64,000 bases of DNA from Epiperipatus broadwayi (taxonomy: Eukaryota > Onychophora > Udeonychophora > Euonychophora > Peripatidae): assembly GCA_028023455.1 (NCBI GenBank), contig JAQFVV010012441.1, positions 5,505,492-5,569,491 on the forward strand. Reading direction: 5' to 3'. A model generated the notes under the pieces. The model did not search any database and was not told where the DNA came from. It saw only the letters and a program-made list of their open reading frames with translations. Shown here one piece after another: positions 22,702 to 35,523 of this stretch. Made by a program: the position numbers and the translations under genes. Position 1 is the first letter of the stretch. Every line of letters starts with the position of its first letter.

Positions 22702-23830
22702 ATAGGCATATTTCCTTTAATATCAAGTTATTTCTACCAAAAGCACTCCAACCAAGTTTAATTCTATGATTAATTTCCTCTATTATGTTTCCATCTGTAT
22801 TAATAATCTGACCAAGGTATTTGTAACTCTTAACTTCTTCTAATTCATCATAATCAATCTTTATTTTCATATTTTGAGCAAATCGATTAAACATTACTTT
22901 AGTCTTTTTAACATTTATCTTTAGTCCTACTTTCCTACTTTCATCTGATAACTCCTGCAACATTTCCTGCAGCCCGGAAGCATTATTTGCAAAAACAACT
23001 ACATCATCTGCGAAATCTAAATGACTTAAATAATCTCCATTTACTTTCACTCCTTTAGTTTCCCATTTTAATCCACAAAATACTTCTTGCAGCACTGCTG
23101 TAAAAAGTTTTGGAGATATGGAGTCACCTTGTCTTACACCTTTCTCAATATTGACTTTCCCAGTATCATTATGTAATCTAATTGTTGCTGTTGCATTTTT
23201 ATAAATATTCTTTAAAATATGACAATATTCTGGATCTATACCTTGATGATCCAATGCTTTAATCACTGAAGAAATGTTTATAGAATCAAATGTCTTTTCA
23301 TAATCTACAAATCCAAAACATAATGACAACTCATATTCATTTGTCCTTTCTATAACTTTTCTCAATACTTGAATATGATCTACTGTACTAAAACCACTTT
23401 TAAATCCAGCTTGTTCTCTTGGTTGGTGAAAATCCAAGGTTCTCTGTAGACGAGTTGTAATTATCTTGGTAAAAATTTTATATAAAACTGATAAAAGGCT
23501 GATAGGTCTGTAATTTCTAATATCTTCTTTATCACCTTTTTTAAATATTAATATTATTACTGCATTCTTCCAATCATCCGGTACATCTTTATCATTTAGA
23601 CATTTGGTATATAACTTTGCTAATATTTTTTCTGTTTCTTCACCTGCTTCTTTTAATATATCAATTATAATTCCATCATTACCTGGAGCCTTTCCTTTTT
23701 TCATACATTTAATTGCATTTCTCACTTCTTCATTTAAAATTCTGGGTAATTCAGAAGATGTAATAGATATAGGAGGTACTTGTTCTTTATTACTATATAA
23801 TTCTTGATAAAAATCTTCTACCAATTTCAT
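22694..23830 (-). pseudogene. RTE reverse transcriptase domain
   Basis: RNA-directed DNA polymerase of the LINE. Motifs in order: [11 protein letters not shown] near residue 45-55, [14 protein letters not shown] near 103, [13 protein letters not shown] (motif A Asp) near 170, [13 protein letters not shown] near 230, FADDVVVF (catalytic Asp pair) near 273, then [12 protein letters not shown] and YKYLGQII. All are intact. The frame shifts near 22712, where a base appears to be missing from an A run, cutting this piece from the C-terminal domain. It is preceded by the endonuclease piece in another frame, so three frames together make one ancestral ORF. Confidence 0.93.
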
Positions 23831-23846
23831 AATGTCATCCCTCTTT

Positions 23847-25238
23847 TTAGTAATAATTCCATCTTTTTTTCCTTATTGCAGATATAAATTTCCTACCAAT
23901 ACCAAAATGTTGTTTTACATTCTTAAGACTTTTATTTTCTTCTACAGCTTTTCTTGCTAGTTCACAGTTATACTTTCTTATATCATTTTCAACTCTTTTC
24001 CACACCATTTTACAAAATTCGAGATATTCAATTCTTTTTAATGCATCATTCTTGCATATCTTCATATTCCTTCTTTTCTTCATAAGTTCTCTAGTCTCAG
24101 TAGAAATTTTATTAGTCAATTGCTGCTTTTTTCTACCAGCTATCTTTGTTGCAGTTTTTAAAAGTGTATCAGTTATTTTCATATTAATTTCATTCAAATC
24201 TGAATCATGTTCAAAATCTACTAATACTTGAAACCGATTTGTAAGTTCTAATTTAAATTCATTAGAATGTTTCTGAATATTAGGAATATCAATTGTAAAT
24301 ATAGTTTTTCTTAATAATTTTTGTCTCTCTAGTTTTACATTAACATGTATCGTACCCCTTACTAATCGATGATCACTTCCTGTGTTAAATTTATCAAGAA
24401 CATTACAAACTTGAAATATGTATTTCCTGTTAGTCAAAATATAATCCAATTCTGATGTACCTTCATTTGGATACTTCCATGTCCATTTCCTTCTAACATT
24501 TTTCTCAAAAAAAGAATTCATAATATAAAGTTTTTCCTTCTCTGCAAACTCCACAAGTCTATGTCCTCTCTCATTTCTATTACCATAACCAAAATTACCT
24601 ACAACACTTTCATCTTTCATTTGTTTAGCAATTCTAGCATTAAAATCTCCCATAACAATTTTAAAATGTTGTTTACTCTGATCAAAAGCCTTTTGTACAT
24701 ACATATAAAAATCTTCTACTACTTAATCACTGTGAGAACTTGTTGGGGCATAAACCTGAATTATCTGCATTTGATATCTGCTATTAAGTTGTATAATTAA
24801 TCTTGCCACTCTGTCTGATACACCATCAATCTCCACAATATTGTTCTTCCACTTTTTATTTATAATGAATCCTACTCCACTTGTATTTCCAATATTTGTG
24901 CCTTTATAATAGAGCATATGTCCACTTTTTAAATCAATTGTCTCTTCACCTTTTCTTCTAACTTCACAAAGTCCAATAATATCCCATTTAATATAAGAGA
25001 GTTCTTCTTCTAATTCTTGCAATCTTCCTTCACTTGAAAGTGATCTGCAGTTGTAAGTACCTAAATAAAAAGTCGTCATCAAATGGCAGCCTGGGTCCGC
25101 CTCCAGGATATTCTTAGCACCCTCCGCCTTCGGCCACCAACCACTGCCTTGGTTGGTGACTTTACAGCCTCCTGGGATTAAGGGCCATGCTTTATTTTTG
25201 TCTGTCATAATTGTATAATTGGGAAAAATCTTTATCAT
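23847..25238 (-). pseudogene. RTE endonuclease domain (one in-frame stop)
   Basis: This is the N-terminal apurinic-like endonuclease, which would nick target DNA to prime reverse transcription. In order on the minus strand: YLGTYNCRSL (the Asn-containing first motif), IKWDIIGLCEVRRKGEE (catalytic Glu region), VYAPTSSHSD, then a TAA stop at 24723-24725, then in the same frame VMGDFNARI (Asp/Asn motif), SELDYILTN and TGSDHRLVRG (terminal Ser-Asp-His motif). After that comes the linker toward RT. All catalytic motifs are legible. The frame ends in RKKRWNYY because of an extra base in an A run near 23868. The start is chosen at 25238, the first Met upstream of the endonuclease; the true start could be a later Met. 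Confidence 0.9.
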
Positions 25239-25530
25239 TTACACAAACATTCATTCTGCCTTATCAGGCACTGAGAAGAAAGACCATGATGTTTCTTGAT
25301 CTTAAACTCAGAGGTAAAAAGCCAATAAACTCACCACGCTGGCTAATGTGTGTTGGTGAGCAGCCCATCCATGTTCGTATACTACATGAATAAACATATA
25401 GTAATAACAGCTGCAACGACAAGAACGTATGGAGTGGACATTAGGAATTTGCCCTGCTCGGTTCCTTTAAGGCCTCCAAGAGAAATCAAAGGGTCTCCTT
25501 TTAGTTAATAGAAAACTCCTTTCTGCAGCC

Positions 25531-25541
25531 AAATTAAAAAT
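25531..25541. repeat. RTE target-site duplication, right
   Basis: Exact repeat of 22231-22241, next to the 5' end (GGCTGCAGAAAGGAG on the minus strand) of the LINE. Confidence 0.8.
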
Positions 25542-26189
25542 AAAACTTATAATTGTTTTATATTTATTCATTTAATTTTTATTGCAACAAAACATTTAAA
25601 AAAGAAGGCTAACGATAATTGATATAATACTTTTAAAATTGAATTCTTAAAATAAATTTATTAGAAAAGTGATAGAAAATATAAAACCCATTTTTTGTAA
25701 TGAATACTTGCTTATTGGATAATAACTCAACCTGCCTTTAGATAGAAGTGGCATAAAAACTATAAAAAAAAAACAAAAACAATAGTTTTCAATATAGATG
25801 CACTATACTTATTGCAGCCTAAATGATTAAGCAAGTAGAAAGCTACTTTGCATTTAATGGAATTTTTTTACAAGTGTTTAAAATTCTGCAAATGAATTAT
25901 TAGTAATAGAAAAAGCTCTTATACTTTAACACTGCTGCAGACGTGGCCATGCAAACCTTAATGTTTTTGCTGCAGTTTTTATTTAGGACACAATTATGTC
26001 ATTTAGTAATTGTAAGCTGTAGTTTCAACTTTTGTTAGTAAAAGAAAACAATAACAAAATATTTAACACATATGCTTAAAAAAAATCCAGGTGGGATTTT
26101 ACCTGTGCAACGTATTTTATTTTGAGATTCACTTTCTTTTGCCTGATAAAAAACAAACATGTAAAAATATAAAAAAAATAAAAGTCATA
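25542..26189. other. AT-rich spacer
   Basis: Nothing recognised apart from a short GCTGCAG inverted pair around 25933-25975. Confidence 0.4.
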
Positions 26190-26535
26190 GATCAATTCTA
26201 ATCACATACCCTATCTTTATTATAAACATGACCATCCCTACACTTTATGATAAATACAAGCCACCAAATATCTCTCACCTCCCCAACCCTAATTTTCTTT
26301 CCTCCTCAGAGAGGTTCAGGGTACAATACATCAAAAATACCAACCACCTTACTAAATATCTATTATGAAAATCTGAATTCAGAATGTATGTCTTCAACCC
26401 CTATCCACTCAAATACTATATGGGCTGATAGATCTTCACCACCATATAAAACATACAATATAAATCATAGACTTTGGCAGACTATAAATATCAAAATAAA
26501 TCTGATCATTCATAGATCACATGACCCTATCTCTT
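26190..26535 (-). mobile_element. Hammerhead-family element, diverged copy B4
   Basis: On the minus strand it follows the same order as B2/B3: TCATGTGATCTATGAATGATC at the 5' end, CAGCCCATATAG, GAAGACATACATTCTGAA, GGTTGGTATTTTTGA, then the ribozyme site, then TGGTGGCTTGTATTTATCATA. Identity is low, but the order of blocks is preserved. Confidence 0.5.
26277..26314 (-). ncRNA. Degenerate hammerhead site
   Basis: Minus strand: CCTCT, CTGAGGA, GGAAAGAAAATTAGGGTT, GGGG. The core heptamer survives and stem I can still form (CTCT with GGGG through G-U and G-C pairs). Stem II and the GAAA strand are not recognisable. It is called only because it sits where the ribozyme lies in the other copies. Confidence 0.35.
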
Positions 26536-26585
26536 AACAGAGATAGGTCATGTGATCTATGAATGATCTATGATTTATTTGATAT
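26488..26585. repeat. Hairpin with 46-base arms
   Basis: Arms 26488-26533 and 26540-26585 are near-perfect complements around TTAACA. The sequence (AGATCACATGACC) resembles the 5' end of the hammerhead elements, whose 5' ends are also inverted repeats in B2 and B3. Confidence 0.85.
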
Positions 26586-27082
26586 TTAACTCTCTTACAA
26601 TTTATATTTATGACTATTACTATGGCATGCTGAGACTATCACCCTCTGAGTTGGACTGAACATCATCTGATTTCAGATTTTCCACTCAAAGACTTTTTGT
26701 ATGTTGTGACATCTGACCCCTACCGCCCGCGACTATTTTAACATCCTATTCACTGATAAAAAATATAGTTTTAACTTTTGCAATTTTTGTATTTATAAGT
26801 TAATCATTATTGTTTTTGATATATATAAAGAATTACAAGCAAAGTTTAAAATGTGCATTATATTATACAAAATATTAGATAGTATTATAATTTCTGGTGA
26901 AATAATTATATATGTAGGGCACTAATTAACATTTTTAATATCTTCAAATTATTTTGATGCAAAATAATGTATCATTCTGTCCAATTTTACTGCTGATAGC
27001 AAATTTCTCACCAAAAAGATTTTAAAAAGAAGCAGTACAATTTATTAACACATTAATATTTTAAAATTATATATGTAAATAA

Positions 27083-27800
27083 AATAATCCCAGTGCATAA
27101 AGCTATACTGAAATAAATATACAAATCTTAAACATCAAATCACCCCACATGGTTAAGAAATCCAGTACCACTCTCTGTGAACTAATATATAAATACATAA
27201 TAATAATAATAGTAAAACATGTTTATTTGTAGCAAAGAGTTAAGATCGTTGTTTGCTAAAATTTCAAGTTATTTGTTTGAGTTTGTTCATATTTCAATAT
27301 ATAACATCATATAGCAGACAGGTCAAAGTGGTATCATTTTGACCTGGATATTTTGTAATATGAACTCTAATGTATTTTATATATTAGTTCACATTGGGCA
27401 GTACTGGATTTCTTAACTATGTGGGGTGATTTAATGCTTAAATATTTGCATATTTATTTCAGTATAGCGTTATGCACTGGAATTGTTTTCTATACATTTG
27501 TGTTAGGTGATTTAAAGATTAAAATTACTAAAGTTTAGTTTGCCTTTATATAATAATACTAAAGCATGTTTGTTTGTAGCAAATAGTTAAGATCGTTGCT
27601 TGCTAAAATTTCAAGTTCTTAGTTTGAGTTTGTTAGTATTTTAATATATTACATCATATAGCAGACAGGTCAAAGTGGTATCATTTTGATCTGGCTATTT
27701 TGAAATAAGAACTCTAATGTATTTATATATTAGTTCATAGAAAGTGGTACTGAATTTCTTAACCATGCGGGGTGATTTAATGTTTAAAATTTGTATATAT
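27083..27800. repeat. Mixed inverted and direct repeat
   Basis: 27083-27196 is the reverse complement of 27371-27486 (CACCCCACATGGTTAAGAAA block). In addition, 27203-27447 is repeated directly at 27549-27799, including TTAAGATCGTTG and CAGACAGGTCAAAGTGGTAT. A short hairpin, AGGTCAAA with TTTTGACCT, sits inside each direct copy. It is non-coding. Confidence 0.85.
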
Positions 27801-29744
27801 ATATATATTGTGACCTTTTATTTAGGTCCCTGTAGTTAATAATTCCAAAATTTTAAATGATAATATATTTGGCATTAAAATCTTAACAAGTAGCTTTCAA
27901 TAAAGATTGTTTTGAATGCATTGGGAAATTTGCTTGAGTGGAGATAAGATTTCAAACCCAGTCTAAGCTCTGACTAGACTAAAATAACAATTTAAAAGTA
28001 TGATTATTATTTGGGAGATAAATATATTGCTATTTTATTGTTGTTGAATAGCAATAATAAAATAAATAAACAATTAAATCCAATTTATAAATCTTGTAAA
28101 ATAAATCATTACAGTAAATTACTTAAGCATATATTTTTTATGTAGTATATCTAAAGCTGTCTTAAATAATAATGGATAGTTATTATAAATGAAGCCAGAG
28201 GGGGTAATACTAATTATGCATACCAAAATCATTGGCCAATTCACTCCCACAATGCATCAGAAAAACAAGCTATATATTGTCTAACCCAGCTGTAGGGGGG
28301 GGGGGACTAATTAAGAAAACAAGAACTAAGTAACCACAGAATTCCAGTCTGGTTTAAAATAAATAAAAAAAAACAACAACTAAATATCAGAAAATTCTGA
28401 AATCTAATTCAATGAAAGGATAATATCTGGCTATCTACAAATGTTGGAATAGAAAATCTCAAAACCTTGCAGTCATTTAAACACCATTCTTCTATTGATT
28501 GATAATTCTAAAAAGTTATACAGAAGGAGAAATGGAGACCTTATGCATCCTAACTGTCTCTCCTAAATCTTATTTTAAACCTAGGAAAATTCAAGAGAAA
28601 GTAAACATTTGCTTTTACTCTATTTATACATGTAAACTTTTATCTTTAAAAATAACGCACAAATTATTTAGTCATAAACTAAGAAGTTGATAATTTATGA
28701 ATTTCACACCCTTCTTATTACCTAGCAGAACGATGTTATGTGCTTGTAACTTAAAATAAATAATAATAATAATAATAATAATAATAATTTGAAATAATTT
28801 TGAATACATGTGTTATGATATATATATAGCAAATAAATTACAAAGTCATTTTTTTTGTTTGAATCATCTAACTTTTAATAAAGTAAAAAATGAAAATAAT
28901 TGTGTGATTTTATTCTCTATATTGTCTGCGTATTTTTATAGCGGGAACCTATGTAATGATAAAAATAATCAATTATCAATTAATTAAAATGCTAAAAATG
29001 TCATAGTGATAATTGAATAAATTCTTTCTAATATTGAAAATCACATCATACTTTGCCAATAAGAATGGAATGAAATAAATATTTATTTTAAAGTTATATT
29101 GAGAAATATACATCATTATACTAATGTTTTACAATATTAGAATATATTCCAACTGTTTAAACATTGCTACACATATATGTATTACCGTGCAGGGAAGAAT
29201 AAAATTAACAAAGAGTTTTAAAAGAAAAGGAAAGATAAATATGCTAAGTGTAATAAAATTCCACTAATTTTTCAAGGAAATATTATCTTGATTTTAAATG
29301 TAATAAATGATTCTTGTTATACTTCATTTGAAACGCTTACAGAATAAATCAATAAAGATTTTAAAAAGTTTGTTTTGAATAATACAATAGCTCAAAGAAT
29401 TATTCAGGAATTTTTCTATAGAAAAGTAGATAAACTTGTCTTTTAAGTCTGCTACAATTGGAAGTATGAATTTTCATCACTCTGTTAATTATTGATACTA
29501 AAACTATCAAATAATGTTTGCTTTTGGATAAGTGTTAAATATTGCTCATTCCACACCCAATAGGAGAATAAAAAAATATATGCGTTATCTGGAATGTTTG
29601 CTAATCACAATATTAATTCTTATTTTAACTTACCACAATGGAATAAATTGGATGAAGAGGATAAAATTTAACCCTTTTTTTGCCTCTTACGAGGCCTCTC
29701 ATCAACAGTTGATGTCACTCTAATTCTGTTATTTTTAATGCTAG
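27801..29744. other. AT-rich region with minor simple repeats
   Basis: It holds an 11-base G run near 28294 and an AAT microsatellite at 28759-28788. A B-box-like TTTCAAACCC near 27950 lacks a convincing A box. No gene was recognised. Confidence 0.4.
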
Positions 29745-30455
29745 GATATTCGTTTGACAGTTATTGATTAGGTTTTTAAAAGTTCTGTAAGATGGTGCCC
29801 TCTTCTGAATTATTTTACAATTAAAAAATCAATAAAATCACATTTAAAGCTAAACAACGAAAGAAGCTTGTCGGTGATTGGCTGTCAGCCGGCTCTCAGC
29901 TGAAAAAGACATTCTGATTGGCTGGAAAGAACAAAGAAACCACCTGATCAAAGAAAATAAAGAAAAATGCTGAGATTTTCATTTCGAATGTGATTTAAGG
30001 TTTAAAAAAGTATATTCTGAGAAATTAAAATCATTTTCACAGGGTATACTAAAAAAACAAAGTTATTTTCGAAAAATATTGAAGATTTTAGTAAAAATAT
30101 TTAAGATTTAGCAAAAAGAAAGCTTTACCTTTCCATAATGTAAAATTGAAAAAAAGCATTTATGTCAGCATTTTTTTGTTTATACGTTCGCTTTTAAATT
30201 TGCCAAAATTGAATATTTTATAATAAATAAATAGCAATTTATTTTTGAAAGAACTTTCATTCACTTTCATAACCTGAAAAATTAGTAATATACTTTTTAT
30301 AAACATATCTGAGTTGAATTTAATATTATAGGTGAATATGTTTTAACAATAGGCTTTGTCTTCAGTTTGTGAGTTGGCCAATTAAAAGATTTGATTTTTA
30401 CCTCATACAACCAATAATATAATTAGCGGTTAAAAGGTTAATGGATAAAAGTGTA
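29745..30455 (-). repeat. Repeat R, second copy
   Basis: It is related in inverted orientation to 3592-4170, best around the CTTTCATTCACTTTCATAA block. A GC-richer patch at 29870-29930 carries two ATTGGCTG motifs about 45 bases apart (CCAAT boxes on the minus strand), at the end that would be upstream on that strand. Confidence 0.5.
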
Positions 30456-33400
30456 CTCTTATTTTTTTTATTATTGCTGTGTTATGTATATATTACTTAC
30501 GTAATGTGTTGTTTGGAAATTTTGTTTATAAAAATATATGTTTTGGTTTTGGCATAAAATATATATATTGGGTTAAAGAAAAAAAATGTGTAAAATATAC
30601 ACATCTATTTTATGTATATTTTTTTTAGTTAAGGAAAAACTGTAAAATAGATATATATATTGTTTATCTAGAAAGTGATAAAATATTTAGTTCTCTCATA
30701 TTTTGAAACCAATTATAATGTATATTATTAAAGAAGTGAATATGCAAACATTTTTATCAAATATATACTGTATACTAGAATGACCAAATTATTTTCTTAT
30801 ATAAAAGAAAATTTGATATAAATTTTTTTTTCATTTCGTAATTTTCTATAGAAATGAACTTGTCCACTTTGAATACAAATACAGGTTTGATCTTTATGCT
30901 TACATACATTGTGCTCTCTCTAACAAAAGGATAGTTGTCATTTTTAATGATTAATGATCATTTGACATATATATTTTGGTTTGGATGTTGATATATTAAT
31001 GGTTTTACATTATAAAATGGAATATGTAGATTTTCACTGTTATTGTTGGTATTGTTTTATCTTGCTATGATATTGAGAATGACTAGTGACAGTTTTTAGT
31101 TAATAGGATATTCCAATTGAATGGCATCCAATATATTAATATTTATATGGAGCATAGGATAATGGAGTCACCTATTGCTGATTTCATGAGAGGAAAATTG
31201 GGAGAGGCTAAGTACTAATTAATGCTTATAAGCATAAGTAGTTCTAAAGAAAGGATATCCATGGTTTGAATTCTATTTTTTTCATGATAAGGCAAAGCCC
31301 ACACACATACATATACCCATAGAGAGGTATAGAATCAGCCATATATTATTATACAACTGTCATGTTGCTTTTATAAAGCCTCCCTTTTTAGTGTTAAATT
31401 ACTCATGATGATATAGAGTTAGTTTTTCCACCGTGTATGATGAAGTATAATAGGTCCAAATCATATAGCAAGTATAAAAATAATGTTAAAGTTAGGAACA
31501 CTGATCTAGTATAGTGTTATCTTAATTGAAATAGTGTTTATAATGTTGTGGGATCATCATCATTTATAGACAGACCAAACCAAATCTATTAATGATTGTA
31601 GAAAATGTTAGATGTAAAAGTAAGAGATGCACATTGGCAGCATGAATTCACCTTCATAAATAATGATGTGACAATAGAATGGTATGATCAGTTACGTATT
31701 CAATAATTGAGTTGTGCACATAGGTAATGTTTTAGTGACATCTAGGTGTATTTGACTTTTGAATGTCTAATCTTATTTTAATGCACTAAACTTATTCCTT
31801 TCAAATTTAAATAAGTTAGTAATTGCACAGAATGTGATAATTGCCCTTATCATATTTTGATAAAAGATAGGGCTTTGGGATAATGCAATACTTTATAATG
31901 TTGGAATTATAAATTTAAACTTTATGCATATCCTAAAGTTCTAAATATACTGCTATTATGTAATTTAAATGCTAGTTTAGTTTCAATAAAGTTTCATTAT
32001 CTTATTCTTTAAAATAGGATAAAGAGTGATAAATATTTTGAATATCATTTTTATAAGCAAATTGTATAAGGTAGTCTTGTTGACTAAAAGTATAGTTAAT
32101 GGGATACTGAGTATTTTCCCATCCATAAGTTCTTTTCATATATTAGTTTTATTTCATGCCATGTCTGTGAATTAAATTTTTGTAAATAGCATAAATAAAA
32201 TGTGTTATATTTAAAATTTTAGTTAGTTGCCTGTAATCTTATTGCTAATTACCACATCTATACAGTATTATTGTTATTGCTATCAACCTATCAGAAGATT
32301 TATGAATTGAAATCATCATCAACCAATATAGAACTATTAACTATATTATGCTATATCATAATAATGTTGGTAAGTCTTATAATTTATTAGTAGATCTAAT
32401 GCATCATCCCACAATAAGCAAAATGTTAATAACTTAGAGCACAGGTTAATGCAAGTAATCGATTAAATATAAATGTAATATTGATTTAATTGATTTAGTT
32501 AAATCCGCAGAGCTATCATTCACTGATTTTGATCACATTGGTTTATAATTATTTAAGAAAGGAATTTGGTAAGTTATTGATTTTAATTATTAAAAAGTCA
32601 TTCATTCCCAGTCATAAATTTTAAAGTTTATGTTAGTTATAACTCTTAAATTGAGTTTATATTGAGAACTGTTGTGTGCATTATGTTTGGGTAGTGGTAA
32701 AATCCCTCTTACTGACCCAAATATATGTTGTATAACAATTTTGAGTGTTAGAATCCTGAGAAGAATTAGTTGTTAAATTTCAAGATAGAATTTAAATTTG
32801 TTATGAAATTTATATTTAATCAATTGTTATAATTAGACTAGAAATAGATTACTTTCACTGTTTATGAAAGTCAGCTAAGCTTTAAGATGCAAATTACTTT
32901 TTTGTATAAAATGTATAGTTTGTTTTAACTTCATGATAAATATTCTGGTTATATCAAGCTTGAAATCCCTATGTTTATTTAGCTTATTTATTTTTTTTAC
33001 CACTTAATATCATATTGGGTCATAGTTTAAGATTTCAGTCTCCATCATTAACATTGTTTTTCAATTTCATCTTGATCCATTTTTTTATTTATTCATTCTC
33101 ATTTGACATTAATTCATTATTATAATTGATTGATCATACATTAACTTTTATTCTTTTATCATCTCAACTATTCATTAACTCTTATTCCATCATCATCTTA
33201 ATCATTCATTATTCTCATACATCTTCGTTCTTTTCTCTTAATTCTTAGACTCAATTCATTTCACTATTTAATGATTACTTCTTTCCATCATCTATTTAAT
33301 CATTTACATCATAATTTAATTATTATTTCATTTATAGGTTAATTTTGTAATCGTTCCAGAGATACAATTATTAGTTATTTATTAATTTGCTGAATATCAA

Positions 33401-33660
33401 ATTTAACTCATCTCATTTTGTTTGTGTGGATCTCAAAGCTGGTTTGACCAGAAGTTTTTATCTTTATTAGTCGCCTTGTGATCTTCTTTAGATAGACAGT
33501 TTCATGCTAGTTTTATTAAATCCATGAATCATTTCATTAGTTTTACATTTTCATGTATTTATGCTCATTTCTTGATAATGAGAGTATGATAAGTTACATA
33601 AGAGAATTTAATCACTAAAATGTATGGTATAATTCATTTATATCACAGCGGTCTGGGAGA
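30456..33660. other. AT-rich region; pyrimidine-rich low-complexity part at about 32985-33360
   Basis: No frame of note was seen. From about 32985 to 33360 the plus strand is dominated by degenerate TCATTA-type repeats. I saw no gene or copy of the other families in this stretch. Confidence 0.4.
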
Positions 33661-33665
33661 AGGTT

Positions 33666-33668
<3 letters not shown>

Positions 33669-33720
<52 letters not shown>

Positions 33721-33752
33721 CAAGTATATATATATATATATATATATATATA
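33669..33752. repeat. (TA)n tracts around TAGCAAG
   Basis: Two long TA tracts are separated by GCAAG. The whole block can form one long stem. Confidence 0.95.
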
Positions 33753-33984
33753 CTAGCAAGACTTATGTTTACTGCCTTTTTTAATGACAACCATTAATAA
33801 GATAATGTATCCCTCTAATAAGTATTTGAATATTATTAATTATTAACACAACAGAGTCTTCAAAATTTGTAGAGAAATTTCTAATAAATTTTTTATCAAA
33901 GATATTATTAACATATTTTTAATCAGAAAATTATAATAATTCTTTATAACAACTATATAATCAAATAATAATTTTATACATAAA

Positions 33985-34023
33985 AAGCTTTTTTCAGCAC
34001 CATCTTTGGTGCCTTTTTCAAAT
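33985..34023 (-). ncRNA. Hammerhead-like hairpin downstream of a PLE
   Basis: Minus strand: TTTGAAAA, AGGCACCA, AAGA, TGGTGCT, GAAA. A 6-7 bp stem II is followed by GAAA. The expected CTGANGA heptamer is degraded to TTGAAAA. It lies about 0.8 kb beyond the 3' end of the minus-strand PLE at 34790-35523, where PLE terminal repeats, which are known to carry hammerheads, would be. No clear stem I or III is seen. Confidence 0.4.
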
Positions 34024-34789
34024 GTTACTAATCTATTTAATGTTAACGAATCATCTTACATAAAACTATCTAGTGTCCAATAATGGAATTAAAACAAACA
34101 ATAATAATATAAACAATTAAAACAAATCAAAACCTTCATATATAAATTGAATAATTACAAAACAATTGATTATATCATAATATGTCCAACAATATTACAT
34201 GCATATATATATAATTTTTCATTCATTTTTAATCAACATTAACCAAATTTGCAGAAGCTTCCAATTTTAATATATTTTTATACTATTAGACATTATTTAA
34301 AATGTCTATTTTCTGCATTTGTGATACTGTAGAGTTTTCAAATTTAAGATATTTTTTCTTCTTTTCTTAGACACGATATAAGTAATAGTAGAATATTTAT
34401 ACCATATAAAATATTTATAGAATAATTTCATACTTTATTAAAAAATTTAAATAATAATCTGGACATGGATTAAGGTTTAATATTTTCTTTTTTCCCTCTG
34501 AGGATTAAATGAAATACCAGTTTGTTCATAGCATTATTTTTTTGAATTGATATCTTATAATAGTCTTTTATTCAGACTAGTTTTGTTCAGATAAATACTT
34601 ATTTTTTAAAAATATTGATCTAAATTTTAGACACTTTTATTTCTAGACATCAGATCTTATTAGAAAATAGTCAATGTTTTGAGATCATTGATTCCTTCTA
34701 TCATGTTTTGGGAACATCAAAAATTATGTTTCTCATGGTGAAAGGTATCATTTCATTTATATTTTAATTAATTTTAATATTTTTATAAA

Positions 34790-35523
34790 AAATAAAATAT
34801 ATTTAATTTTATATAAAAAATTCAAAACTGCCTAACACTATAGTAGTAATAACTAAAATATAAAACCATACAATACTAGATAAAATCCAAATTTTACCAA
34901 ATTCCTTACATGGTCATGGTTTCTTCTACTAACAAATAGACATTCTTAAGTGAAATTCAAACTAAAGAAAGAACATATATATAAACTTTCCCATAATTCA
35001 TTTCAAAAACAATTTCCCTTTATATCAAAAGATGTCTTCGTAAGATTGATAGCTTCAGATTCAAAAGTTTTATCATTAAAGTTTCTTTCACTCCTTTTTT
35101 TAATTCATTCTTTTCATAAAATATAACCATTGCATTGTCAAATAATATTTTATGATCTGTATTCAATTCATGAATATCTAAATCAGAGTTATGATACATA
35201 TGTTTAACACTATTAATATGAAGTTTAATCCTTTTCTTAAGGCTAAATTTACTCTGACCTATATAAATCTTACTACAACTACAAGGAATCTTATAAACAA
35301 TACCAGGAATAGATTTACTAGCAGTTGACTGTTTTGTGCTATTCAATAAAGAATTCAAATCCAAATCTTTCTTCCATGCAACCTTAAATCCTTCTAACAA
35401 ATATCTATTCTTATAAACCAAATTATATATTGATGACTTAATGGTAGAGACATAAACTCTTTACTCTTTCTAAGCACAGAATTTTTCCTATTAGTGTGAT
35501 GACCATAAATATTATTTTGTTGT
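34790..35523 (-). mobile_element. PLE copy P4, minus strand
   Basis: This is a 5'-truncated PLE whose sequence is mirrored head-to-head by 35524-36180 and 37195-37450. It holds the connector and GIY-YIG domain. Its 3' part (CCTTACATGGTCATGGTTTC at about 34903) reappears inverted at about 37255. Confidence 0.85.
35020..35421 (-). pseudogene. PLE GIY-YIG endonuclease domain (best preserved)
   Basis: This 133-codon frame carries the nuclease that PLEs use to cut the target. Residues about 1-35 (KNRYLLEGFKVAWKK) are the connector. The nuclease follows with GIVYKIPCSCSKIYIGQSKF: GIVY and YIG are the two half-motifs, with a Cys-x-Cys pair. LKKRIKLHI supplies the catalytic Arg. HELNTDHKILFDNAMVIFYE gives the downstream His and the Asn/Glu region. 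The nuclease residues are all visible, but the copy lacks RT upstream, so it is a fragment. Confidence 0.88.

Larger units (their letters stand above)
22242..25530 (-). mobile_element. RTE-type LINE, near full length, flanked by 11-bp duplication
   Basis: This is a 3.29-kb non-LTR retrotransposon on the minus strand. It has a 5' leader (25239-25530), an apurinic-like endonuclease, a reverse transcriptase, a C-terminal domain and a tail of ATG units (ATC on the plus strand at 22242-22262). Such tails and this length are characteristic of the RTE group and its close relatives. Only three coding lesions are evident: a TAA stop at 24723-24725 and two one-base length changes in A runs near 23868 and 22712. 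The insertion therefore looks recent. Confidence 0.92.

Noticed and set aside
27083-27800. CRISPR-like array
   Set aside because: There are only two direct units, of about 250 bases, with an inverted part; the genome is eukaryotic.
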